Assembly: GCA_033063855.1 (NCBI GenBank)
Contig: CP093829.1
Coordinates: 4,350,243-4,414,242, forward strand
Reading direction: 5' to 3'
Source: Smittia aterrima
Taxonomy: Eukaryota > Arthropoda > Insecta > Diptera > Chironomidae
Length of the DNA: 64,000 nucleotides
Positions within the stretch are counted from its first letter, which is position 1. Every line of letters starts with the position of its first letter. Positions 51,611-62,499 of this stretch are shown piece by piece. The notes beneath the pieces were generated by a model. That model had not been told where the DNA came from. It ran no database searches and worked only from the letters and a program-made list of their open reading frames with translations. The translations under genes and the position numbers were made by a program.

Positions 51611-52089
51611 GTCCGAAGATTTTCAATTCTCAGCTTTCCATCAAAAAATAGCAAAGAAGTTTCCGTTGCAAATTTCAAACTAAAAGTTGTTTCATGCATT
51701 CAACGTGCTGGCGATGACAACCAAACATAAAATGAAGTGACACATTCAACAGCGATTGAGTAAACACCTGATGAAGGGGATGGCACCCTTTGCTGGTGCT
51801 CAGCTTGGAATTCTTCCTCCAGCACGAAAATAAAGTCAACGAATTGTTTTTATTTCACTTGATCGTAAATAAAAATATTTCACAAAAACTTTTTCTTTTC
51901 GTTCGTCCTTTAAAACTTTAAAATATTTCTCTTTTCCGTTTTAAAATATCTCGGGAAACACTTTTAATTTTTAAAACTTTCAGTCGCTTCTTGAATCCTC
52001 GAAAATATTTATTTATTTTTTTGTCTATTCACAAGCTATTACCAGAAAGCTTTCAATTAAAACTACAAAGTGATGCGAAGAGCGAACTG

Positions 52090-52559
52090 CTCAGAGCGTC
52101 CGAATATCACGAAATATAAAAACAAACTAAAAGTTATCGCGCGAGTTCTATGGGACTTTATTGTTTTCTTCCTTCGTATGCCTTCTGCCTTCACTTCTTC
52201 GTCGAGGCTCCTCTCATCGTTGCGCTCACTTCTCTCAAATAATACTCGTGACGTCATGGATTTGCCTTTTTTCTTCGCTGTATTCGCCGTATTGGTGCAG
52301 GCATGAACAACTCGTGGCGTCATCGATCCGTTACATTCGCGAGAGAGCGAGAGGAAAAAGCTCTCGGCTTCATTCACAACCGTCATGTGTCTTGATGTAG
52401 CGGTGTCGTGTGTAGGTTTTCTCTCGGCTCTCTGTGCAATTCTCATGATACATTTACGTTTTAAAATGATATAACTATAGAAACTGCTGCATAAGCTTCG
52501 GTTCTCGCTGAGAGTTTAGAAATAGGACTTTCCACCGTAAGTGAACATTGGTGACGTCA
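52090..52559 (-). promoter_or_regulatory. Candidate distal Hr38 promoter with two CREs
   Basis: Perfect TGACGTCA at 52249-52256 and 52552-52559. On the minus strand a TATATTT lies near 52115 and an initiator-like GCAGTTCG lies about 27 bp downstream near 52090, giving a 5' UTR of about 480 nt to the ATG at 51610. The TATA/Inr assignment is tentative. Confidence 0.45.
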
Positions 52560-53553
52560 AGAATTGCTGTAGGCTGCAATTTCATTACGATTTGTTCCTC
52601 AAATTAGATCCGGAGATATCTCCCATCGCAACAGGTAGGAAATTAAAATATCCGGGACAGGAATTTCTCAAATAAAATGTTTATCGCTCATCAATCATTT
52701 ATTGGAAGGTGGAATATTTGGTGGAGACGTCTTTAGAAGTTGGACATCAGGCTCGATGCTATTGATATTTCGAATCATGCGCACCTGCTGAAAATGCTCA
52801 TTAGAAAGTGATTTCTGTTGTCGACGTGAAAGGAAAATTGATTTTTATTTTTAATCTATTGCGTAATGCAATGTTTGATATGCTGAAGCCAAAGGAAACG
52901 TCACGAGAGTTCTGAAAATACTTTTCCTCTTATGATATTGCAGTGTGAGCGTGCTTTCTATTTGTGCTCTTCTAATAAATTTTTATTAAACTCGGAAGCA
53001 ATAATTCACGGTCTTGCATATTTAGCCTTCGTCAAGGACAAAATTCCATTGCAACCAAGTGTGCTCATGACGTCGCCAACAAAGAAAGGAAAGAAAACGC
53101 GCCCAACTATTTTTAAAGAGTTTCAAAAGCTCTTTCTATTCTCATTCCATTTGCTGGGCATAAATCTTCATGGTAAACCAACAAGACTTCGGTTGAAGCG
53201 AAGAATAAATAAAGGAAAAAAATTAAAATTTTCAGATGCATAATGATCGGTTATGGTTTTTCTTTTTTTTTCTTCTCAGAAAACGAAGCAAATGATTTAT
53301 TTGAAAAAAATTTAAATGAAAAACCATTGAGGCTATAAGTTGAACATTATTTTAATAAATGCAATGGAATATAGCACAGATACTTCTCGTGACTTATTAA
53401 ATATTGTACAAATTTATTTATGATACTTTTTTCACTTGAAGTGAAAATTTATTTTTCATTCGCTGTCTTCGACTTTAACTTATGTAAGTTTAGAAATCGA
53501 TAAACAATCGCATTTCTTTCTTAAGTTGCTTCCATCGTAGAAACCTTTGGTCG

Positions 53554-53860
53554 TTAGATTTGCGGGATTTTGAGTATTGTAAACTTTAGAATTTAAGAGA
53601 AAACGCGAAAGACTTTTGCCATTAGATTTGCGGGATCTTGTGTATCATTCGATTTTTAAACTTTAGAATTTAAAAGAAAACGAATGCGAAAGCCTTTTGC
53701 CATTCACTTTTATCGCTCGTGGGACTAAACAACAATAATCCCGTTTCGTTAAAAAATTTCGGGGATCGCATCACTATGCAGCAAGAAAGGCTTTTGCCAT
53801 TCAAGTCTCTCTAGAATCCCGTTTTGTAAACTTTAGAATTTTAACGTTCTAACGAAAGAA
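53554..53860 (+). repeat. Degenerate short tandem repeat, about 70-80 bp unit
   Basis: Units at 53554-53621 and 53622-53702 share TTAGATTTGCGGGAT, CTTTAGAATTTAA, GAAAACG and CTTTTGCCATT. Two further partial units follow (CTTTTGCCATT near 53791; TAAACTTTAGAATTTTAACG near 53826). The copies are diverged. Confidence 0.7.
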
Positions 53861-54649
53861 GAGATGTTTATTAATGTGATGAGTTTAACCTTTTCTAAAT
53901 TTGGCGATTTTATTAGCTTTACCAGAGAGAAAAACAAGGATCTTGACAAACGGGAATGCTCGTAGTCTTCTGACATCCAACGGGACGTACAAAAGAAGTT
54001 GTTGGACAAGTTTGTGTTACTAGTTATTGCCGAAAGTTTTTCTTCTTAACAAGAACCACAGAAAAGCAGAAAGATCAGAAGTTTCGCTTTTTTTTTGTAT
54101 TGCATATTAATGACCTTGCGAAGTTTGAAAAAGTAGAAATGACTCTCCACGACCGTGAATCTCCATCTAGAAATTATATAAGATATGCAAATTTTTCAAG
54201 ATTTTATGTCTGAAAAGCTCTCTTGCTCTTTCACGAGACGAAAAATCTTCTTCTCCATCCTATTAGTTTTCTAAAAGTTTACTGTCAGAAATTTCACAGT
54301 TTTTTTTTGTGTTGCGGTTCCAGCTTATTAAAAACCAAATTTGTGTTGTAGTTCCCGACATGGTTCATCGCAGCGCAAAAAATAACTTGCGAGTCGCCAA
54401 AACAAAAAGATGTTCTTTAGCAACATCTGAAAGTCACGCTTTGCGGCGATGATCTCATTTTGACAAATGACAGCACCAACTTAAAGTCATTAAAGAATAT
54501 TAATAAACAAAGTCGCCTCATAATTAAGTTAGATTCTCGTATGAAGCAATTGAGATCGTTCATCGATTCTGCTTCAACTTCATTCAACTTTTTTCTATTC
54601 CCATTTGTGTCGGCGGCCTAAACTTTTCAACAAGAAAAACTTTTCTTCA

Positions 54650-54837
54650 TGACGTCACTTGAGTGTAAAATTTGCTCAAAACTCCCCCGGCTTGTCGTCG
54701 TTCTTGGTGATTACTCTACACAGTCTGCTCGGTGGTTTCAATACGAGTCGTGGGTGTAATAGAGGAAAATTGTTTTCCTTTTTCCTTCCCACTACCAACA
54801 AAACACATCAAAGCCGAGCGTTTTCCTAATGACGTCA
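54650..54837. promoter_or_regulatory. Distal CRE pair
   Basis: Two perfect TGACGTCA sites at 54650-54657 and 54830-54837, 180 bp apart and about 3 kb upstream of the distal Hr38 first exon. They may be an enhancer or a third promoter. I found no matching first exon. Confidence 0.5.
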
Positions 54838-54979
54838 TGAGATACGAAAGAAATCTTCGGTATCGAGAGCGATTAGAGAGACGCAAAGGGAAAAGAGAGA
54901 TCTGGGTAATCAAAAGCCTTTTCAACCAAAATTTAGCGGGACAGTAATTTGATAACATAAATTTCTTATAAAACCTCAA

Positions 54980-57900
54980 AGATTTGACAAGAAATAATCG
55001 ATTGAAGTTTCTTTAAAATTTTAATTTTTCGGTGTCCGGAAGATTGAACGTGTGGATCAAGTTTCCTCGAATTTCACAGGAAATCTCAAAGTTCACAACT
55101 CTATTTTCTACTCGATAGGACATAAGACCGACCACAAGAGATTGTGTTAAAGTTTTTTGGTTTGCGCGTCACTTTTACCACCAACAACGAGAGAATTAAA
55201 TTCGATCGCGCTCGATATCGTGAAACATTCTTTCGTCTGATTCATCGTAAAGTCAACAAACAGCGAACTCTCAAAAAGTGCAATCAAGATTAAACAGAAG
55301 GCAGGAGGAGAAGAAGTAAAGTTTGAGTTAATCACCATTGTATGCAAATCTGCCGTTCTTGCACTGCAAAGTCGACGAGAAACTCCGAAACATTAACAAT
55401 GCTGCCACTTTCAGGAACTCAGCTGTTTTATTAATTGTAAAATAAATGTAATTGGTTAACGATTATTACTGCCTTATTTATTTACATTGCGATTCTCAGA
55501 TTTATCTTTTGTTTCTTATGCTTCGAGCATGCACTCAGTTGTTGTCTGCCTCGTACAAGGCGAAAAATGTCAGTTTTGCACATTTTATTTCGTTTCTGTT
55601 TCAATTTCATCGCTCGCTGCGACTTTTCAGATCGCGAGATGAAATCTTCGGTTCAACAGTAAATTCACACTTCACGATATTCTCTGCTGGCGTTTGATGG
55701 AAAGAGTAAGCAAGAGAGAGAGAGGGAGACAGATCGAAGGACGTTTATGAATTTGAAATTAAGATGAAATGTTTAAAAGCAATGAGATTCTTTACGATAG
55801 ATTCTGTTGGCTGATTCTGTTGGCATTTATTCAGTTGCGTGACTTATCATTGAAAATTTCAATTTGAAATATTTATCACAACTTGATCATCAAAATGTTT
55901 CACGCGAATGACAGGAACTCGACAGCTTAACGCCGAAAAACAAAAAACTACATTTAAACCATCAAAAACACTTCATTATGTTCAAGCGCATTACAAGCCT
56001 TCAATTACTTCAACAGCAACATTTGTAAATGCACTATAAGTGGCATTAATAGGTAAACTCTAAATTGCAGGGGATTAAGCGGGGTCTCGTTTACTTATTT
56101 ATTTCAATCGGAGAAGAACCAATTATTATTTCGTAGCGTCGAATAATTGAATAGTTCTGTTGTGGCTAAATCTTAAACAAAGTTGTCGTCTCTCAACATT
56201 CTGTTCACATTGTTTGTCGGCTAATTTATAAATCATAGCGAAATCATATTATGCAGTTTGCTGTCACTCGAATGAATCATGACCCAGAGAAAACTGGTAG
56301 AGCTGTAAGCTTCCGACGTTCATACCATTTGTAGCAGCAGCGCTGTTTAATTATAATTAATGGAATTTTAAACGAGAAGGAAATTATTATTATTTTGTGA
56401 GGAGAAATTCTAGATCAACAACTCGAAGGTTATTGGATTGTAAAGTGATCAGTTTCAAAGCGTTTTACAAGTTTCTCCATGAACTCTTCTTGACCCAACT
56501 TTTTGAACGTTCCCTGGCTTGTTGAAGATTTAAGGCGATGAAACAAAGAAACGTAAATTCGTTCAACGAAAGACCGAAGACGATCACATTTTTTTTCTTC
56601 TTTTGATTTCTTTTTCTTCTTCTCGGCTCTCTTACAAAATCCAATTTTCCAAAATAACATTTATTTACAAGTGAAAGTTGATCGGCGTTGAACTGCAAAG
56701 AGTTGTGACAGTTCATATTGATTTCGAGAACGAGAAACATGAGAAGACATTAAATCCTCAACAGATAATTGTAGACGTTGGTGAATGCGTCGCGACCTTC
56801 ATCATCTCGTTACAGTTTAAAGGAGAATCCCCCAAATCGCTCATTCGATTTACGAGCGAATGAAAAAGATTTAAACAAACAAAGTTTATTTTCTTAATTT
56901 TGTCACACGAATCATTTCAAAATATCTTTGATTTTACTGACATGCAAATCAAGATGAGTTGAGCGGTACAAAAATCTTTTGCAGAAGATGTAAATGACGA
57001 GCCATAAATCTGTGAATTAATTTCAAATGCTCAGACAACATCTCGCGGACAGTGATCAATAAATTTGCTGCGTGTGTGATTTCTCAATTATTGCAGATTC
57101 GAAAAACCCGATAGAAGAGACGACGACGTGGAAAGTTTGCACTCAAGTTGCATTCACGTCTTAATGTAGCTAAACGAGTATGAATTTATAAAATGTTGTG
57201 CGGCAATATCAATGAGCGTCTTTGAAATCTTAAATCTTACACTTGTTAACTCTTTTTGACACCAAAATTGCTCGTGTCTGCTGAAGAGCTAAGCGAGCGA
57301 GCAAGCAAATACACAAAGTAATTTTTATTCCCACATTTTATGTTATTACCGTTGAAAAGTATTTAAAGCGCCACTTTAATGCTTAATGCATGGCAATTAT
57401 GTTAATCAACAAGTGATTCCGAGCGATTTTCTTTCTTTCGATTTCAAAACTAAATTTTTGAGTGAGGCTGAGGTGATCAGCGTCGTTGCGTCGTTAACTG
57501 ATAATAGATCAAGTTTACTTTCCTCCGTCACTGCTCGGATTTGTTTCAGGAAGAAATCGAGCATGCAAGGTTCAACACAAGTAGAAATGTTATCTCAAGT
57601 CGAACAAGACAAAGTCACAAACGTCGCTTGAATATTTTCTTACGAGTGCAAAATATAATTTCATCTCTTGAATGCTTTTGTCTGCAGCACGAAACAGACA
57701 TCGCTTTGATCACCATTTATAAATTGATAGCACGACCGAATGCTCATTTTTGAGTCAAATTTACCCGAATACACAAAAAGCAAGGTGCGCCATAACTCTC
57801 AGAAAATTGATGCAATAATCTCATTCGTTTCTTTTATATTTCACGTGGTGAAAATTGTAAATTGCTTCAAAATATGCACAGAAATAATTGAAACCGCAGA

Positions 57901-60405
57901 TTATCAATTTAAAAGGGACTTTAACTCTTTAACTCTCTCTCTACCTTTCGTTCTCCTCACCTACGTTACCTAAAACGAATTTTGTTTTGCTGTCCGGCCA
58001 TTCCCTAAAATGATGAAGTCATTTTAGTCAATTGCGCAACATCTAAAAATGTTCAATCAATTGATTTCAATTCTCTCGATAGAATAATTCGCCTGTAAGC
58101 TAAATTGCAACATCGAAAAAGCAACGCCAACTTGTTGAAGGCAGCAAGAATTAGCCACATGGAAACGAAGTAAAGCAAAGTAAAGTCGAAATGAAGCACA
58201 AGATGTTAATTGTAGACTTGTCGAGAGATTCCACTTTTCGATCATCATCTTACAATGTTCGTTAAATATTTTAATTATGTTCGCCATGGGAAAACAGTTT
58301 TGCAATTGTTGATTCGGAGAAATTGTAGGAAGCTGAATGAATAAGCAAACAACGATATCATCGAACGATGTTGAAGAATTCTAAATCCATGCAGATTTCA
58401 CTTTCAGTTCGGATGCTACTCAAGAGAAGAATCGTTCGTTGAAATTGTAAGTTAATTTTAATTAATTTCACGATCGCGAAGCTAACAATTTCTGTTCCAT
58501 TAAAACGTGACACTATTGACCTACTCGTACAATGCAAAATGTGTGAGAACTATTGTGTGATCGGATTCCAAATGATTCTGGCTTCTTAGACTCGTTAACT
58601 ATTTGCGCGATCGCTTGATCGACTTGGTTACGAAACGTGTTATGCTTTATTGACATTAAATAAATGCTTTCTTAGCCGCTTTGTCTCTCTAGAATGTTTG
58701 ACTCTCCCACAGCATGAGCTGAACTATTATTCACAAAAGCTTTCTTCTTCTTTGTTCATCATCTTCGTACTCGATGGGGCGAAACAATTAAAATAAACAA
58801 AATTATTCATAAACTGCTTCTAATTCGCTCTAATGAAACTGAAAGAGCGTCACGAAGCTGATTCTCCCCACCTCTCCCTCTCGTTCATCTCTAAGCAGGT
58901 TAAAGATGCAACAACATGAAATTTTCCAATCAGTTTTGGGCATAAAAACTCACGACTTACATTTAGCGGTATAATGCAGTTCTCAACCCGTCGTCTCATT
59001 CCAAGCAGAATGTGAATAATTTCAGTCTCTCAAATATAAATTTCATTAATCTCTTGCCTTTGTGAAGAACGCCCTTTTTCCATTTCATTATTTCTTTTAC
59101 AAATGAAATTCAAACTCTTTTACAGATGAAAACGTGTAAGGAAAATCATAAAAAGTGCCGAGCCAATCAGCGAGAAAAAAAAATATAAAATAGTCATGAG
59201 AAGTTTCGCAACGGCAAATTTTTCTATCAAATAATTTCATTTCTCGCTGCTAATGATGACTTGGCCTGTGAGTGCTTAAGTTATCACGAGCGCTTTGGTT
59301 TTTTCGAGAAAGTTTGATTAGAAAATTAATTAAATGATCGCGTTTGGAAATACTTTTATTCGATAACTTGTCAAAACAACTCCCTCAAAGCATGATCATC
59401 TTTCACTCCAAGTTTCTCAACATTCGTTACTCTCCTTTCTTTTGTTTATTGATTTCGCATTAGATTATCGCACAGAGAAAATCAATTCAAATCGTTTTTG
59501 TAGATCGAACGAAGATTCAGTGGATCAAGCCCACTTTTCGTTTGTTGTTACAGTTTTCTTCGTCTTCGGCGCTGTTTTGTGCTAGGAAGTACAAATTGCT
59601 TTCATTTGCTTTCAGCTCAAGCCCACCAGTCTTATTGTTGAATTCTATAGCGAAAAGAGCCCCAGATAAGGTCTGAGGAAAAAATTGATATTGTTCATTG
59701 ATGTTGGAGATGTTTTATAGCTCTATTGTCTTGATCGCGAATCGAAATCGCTTCGACTTTACGAATCAAGTGAATTTCTTTTACTATCGCTGCTTTTGAT
59801 TCGCCAATCTTGTAAAATCGCAATTGCATAATCTCAGCAATATTTATTAGCTGGAGGCGACGACTGAGACCCCACAGGAAATAATCCAATAAATTGTTGC
59901 TTGCTTTGTGCGGCTTTTGATTATGGAGCGAGGAGATTTGATGATTCCGCCAACCTGCGAGCTTTACATTTCGAGCGACGAGAAGTATCACGATCATTAT
60001 CAAAATGCGTAAAGCAAGCTCCTTTAGAGCTTGGCACACTCTAACGCCCTACAATTATCTGAGAAATTTCTTATTATTAGAAAGTTTAAGCTGCCAACAT
60101 AAATCATTCGCTACCTTATAATCGAAAGAAGTTTCTGGAATCCACACGAGGTCGCATAGGTCGACTGCAGAAGTCTCTTATCAATAAATCACAACGACGA
60201 TCGCCGAAGCGATAATTTTGTTTCGAACTTCAATTAAACATTGTATTAAAGATTTAATGTGGTCGTTGAATGCCGCTGTGAAGAATCGAACGATAGAATA
60301 AATTTAGCAACGTGTCGCGTGCAGTCAACAGGAAAATAACTAACAAAGAATCAATTGTGGGTGGAATCTCGTGCACGGGAAACAAATTTTTGTGTTGATT
60401 CTACG
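54980..60405. other. Gene-poor region
   Basis: About 5.4 kb with only short chance-like frames, a GA-rich run near 55711 and no perfect CRE. It separates Hr38 regulatory DNA from the heat-shock gene cluster. Confidence 0.5.
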
Positions 60406-60406
60406 A

Positions 60407-60452
60407 CGAAGATTCTCGATTTGGTCGTGAAAATGATCGTCTGGAAAATTCG
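60407..60452 (+). promoter_or_regulatory. Heat-shock elements
   Basis: CGAAGATTCT at 60407-60416 and GGAAAATTCG at 60443-60452 are each two inverted nGAAn units, the core of an HSF-binding site. The second ends 20 bp before the TATA box. Confidence 0.65.
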
Positions 60453-60471
60453 TCGATGTGTGTGCTCTCGA

Positions 60472-60509
60472 TATAAATTGCTGTGCTCGCAAAAAATTGA
60501 GCTTCATTA
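60472..60509 (+). promoter_or_regulatory. TATA box and initiator of small heat-shock gene
   Basis: TATAAA at 60472-60477 and an initiator-type TCATTA at about 60504, roughly 30 bp apart. The 5' UTR is then about 68 nt. Confidence 0.7.
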
Positions 60510-60572
60510 GTAATCGGAAGGTGAAAAGTTGTGGAAGTTTTTTTAAAGTTGAGAAGAAAAATAAAGTGAGAA

Positions 60573-60977
60573 ATGGCATTAACACATTGGAAGGATTTCG
60601 ATGACTATTTAGACGACCCTTATCGTTATCGACGATCCTTGTCCCCATATTGGAGACGGCCATTCAGAGACGATTACGGCTACGGACTCTACTTGCGTGA
60701 TTTCGCTCCAACAACAAGCAAAGACGGATACCAAGCTTGCATTGATGTTCACCACTTCAGACCATTTGAGGTTTCTGTGAAGACTTGCGATAGCACAGTC
60801 ACAGTTGAGGCAAAGCACACCGAACGAAGAGACGATCACGGATATATCTCGAGACAGTTCACCAGACGTTACACTTTGCCATTCGGATACGATCCAAATA
60901 CAGTTACATACGAGATTTCAAGCGACGGCGTTCTGACCCTGAAAGCGCAACCCAAAGCCCCGCGTTGGAAGCTCTAA
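60573..60977 (+). CDS. Small heat-shock protein (alpha-crystallin family), 134 aa
   Basis: Single exon, ATG at 60573. The N-terminus is short and Tyr/Arg/Asp-rich (about 45 residues). The alpha-crystallin domain spans about residues 48-128: KDGYQACIDVHHFRPFEVSV, VTVEAKHTERRDDHGYISRQ, FTRRYTLPFGYDPNTVTYEI and the strand SSDGVLTLKAQP. These match the core of insect HSP20 proteins (FxPxE, SRxFxRxYxLP, SSDGVLT). The C-terminus APRWKL is short and lacks the I-x-I/V motif that normally links dimers into large oligomers, so assembly may be limited. The absence of introns, the TATA box and the HSE pair agree with stress induction. Function: ATP-independent holdase, presumably cytosolic. The poly(A) signal lies at 61194. 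Confidence 0.93.
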   Translation: MALTHWKDFDDYLDDPYRYRRSLSPYWRRPFRDDYGYGLYLRDFAPTTSKDGYQACIDVHHFRPFEVSVKTCDSTVTVEAKHTERRDDHGYISRQFTRRYTLPFGYDPNTVTYEISSDGVLTLKAQPKAPRWKL

Positions 60978-61193
60978 ACTCATTCAAATGGAAGTATTCA
61001 AGCGTGTCGCCATCAAAACAATGTAAACTAACAAATACTGTAACCCGCAGCTAGAATCACATCAAAGAGGAGAGCTCGAACATTCCAAATCGTAATTTGT
61101 TTTTGCACAATTATGCCTAATCAGTAATCAACTTACAGCGTCCACTTTTCGTGGGTGTTAATCAACTGTCACTCTAAACAAGTTTTAGTCTCG

Positions 61194-61199
61194 AATAAA
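61194..61199 (+). terminator. Poly(A) signal of small heat-shock gene
   Basis: AATAAA 217 nt after the stop and only 13 bp before the stop codon of the convergent Maf gene, so cleavage would fall inside that gene. Confidence 0.65.
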
Positions 61200-61211
61200 A
61201 ATGTCACTGCT

Positions 61212-61901
61212 TTATTCGTTGATGTTATAATTGAGTAGTTTACAGATTTCAACGGATAAACGATAGAGCGGAAGACCAACAACGGTGAAGTAGTCTCCTT
61301 CGATCTTCTCAATGAGACAACCTCCTCTGCCTTGAATTCCATATGCTCCAGCTTTGTCAAGAGGCTCTCCAGTGTCGACGTAGCCTTGGATTTGTTCTTT
61401 CGTGGCATTACCGAAAGTTACAGTCGTTGACTCGCTGAATTGTACAATTTGGTCTTTATATTTTAGTACAACGCCTGTGTAGACAACGTGGGACTTGCCA
61501 ATTAACTCGCTAAGCATTTCAAATGCAACTTCATTCTTCTTTGGTTTTCCGTAAATCTTTCCATTAAGTGTCACGACTGTGTCTCCAGAGATTATTAGAT
61601 CAGGCGGTCTCTCGTCACTTGACAGTCTTTCAGCGACTTCTAAACATTTTCCTAAAGCGGTTGCTTCTACAAAAGCTGAGTGACTGTCAAAGTCTTTTCG
61701 TAGCAAGTTCTCTTCAAACGTCGATGGCACTAACTCAACTTTTTCGATTCCCTAAAATAAAAGTAATTTTATGATCCACGTATCGAATCTTAAATGTTCT
61801 CGCAAACTCACAATATTCTGTATCAGCTCTTGACGTCTTGGCGATCCGCTTGCTAGAATAACCCGCATCGCGTTTAATTGATTTTTCAGTGGATTCAACA
61901 T
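61212..61901 (-). CDS. Maf/ASMTL-type nucleotide pyrophosphatase
   Basis: Two exons: 61812-61901 (ATG) and 61212-61751 (TAA), 209 residues. The N-terminal exon carries the Maf signature VILASGSPRRQELI. Exon 2 has the P-loop-like ISGDTVV, GKIYGKPK and GAYGIQGRGG, the conserved Maf blocks with the catalytic Asp in SGDT. Maf proteins hydrolyse non-canonical or dTTP/UTP/CTP-type nucleoside triphosphates to monophosphates as house cleaning. The animal version is often fused to a methyltransferase (ASMTL); here it ends after the Maf domain. The longest open frame in exon 2 begins at an internal ATG (61730), which would miss the signature, so the two-exon model is preferred. Confidence 0.92.
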
Positions 61902-62499
61902 TCTGTTACACTTTTTTTAAAGAAACAAACTGTGCAAGGTTCTTCCGTAAACAAAAATTGAAGCAAATAGAAGCGAACTTCTTGGGAAATTGAAGCGTAG
62001 TCTGAGTCAGTGAAATTGAAGCGAATCAATTTGAAAAGCTTTTTCTAACTGCAAAATAAGAATTTTTATAAGATGGTTACAAGAACTTTAGATTTCCAAA
62101 TATCTACAAAACATCGCTCTTATGACGATCACCTCGTTTATGAATAAAATATTTTCCATGAAATGAGTTTTCGCTATTTGATCAAGAGAAATTTCTTGAA
62201 ATTACTGTAATCTCCGAAGAAGAACTTGGAGTGCTGTCCTCTGCTATGGAGATTAAGTATGATAGAGATAGTCGAGAAGTTATTTTAATAAATTGTCTTA
62301 TTTTTGGAGGCGTTAGTTGGGATTCGAAAATCAGGATTGTCTTATTAGAATTCAAGTGAAAAAGTAAATGAAACGAAAAATTTGTCAGCATTCGACTCAT
62401 TTCGCTTTTAACATTCGAAAAGGTAAGAGTCGCTTTCTTGAAGTTTCCAAAAATATTTTAAATTTATTTCAATTTTTTTGCTTTTAGATAAATATTAAG

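Noticed and set aside
52063..52446. 127-codon minus-strand frame near the distal Hr38 promoter
   Set aside because: Charged, low-complexity sequence with a plus-strand frame overlapping it. It spans the CRE and putative TATA box, so more likely promoter and 5' UTR.
61212..61730. Single-exon Maf model starting at the internal ATG
   Set aside because: It omits the ASGSPRR signature, which is encoded by the upstream exon 61812-61901 with a perfect donor and matching phase.
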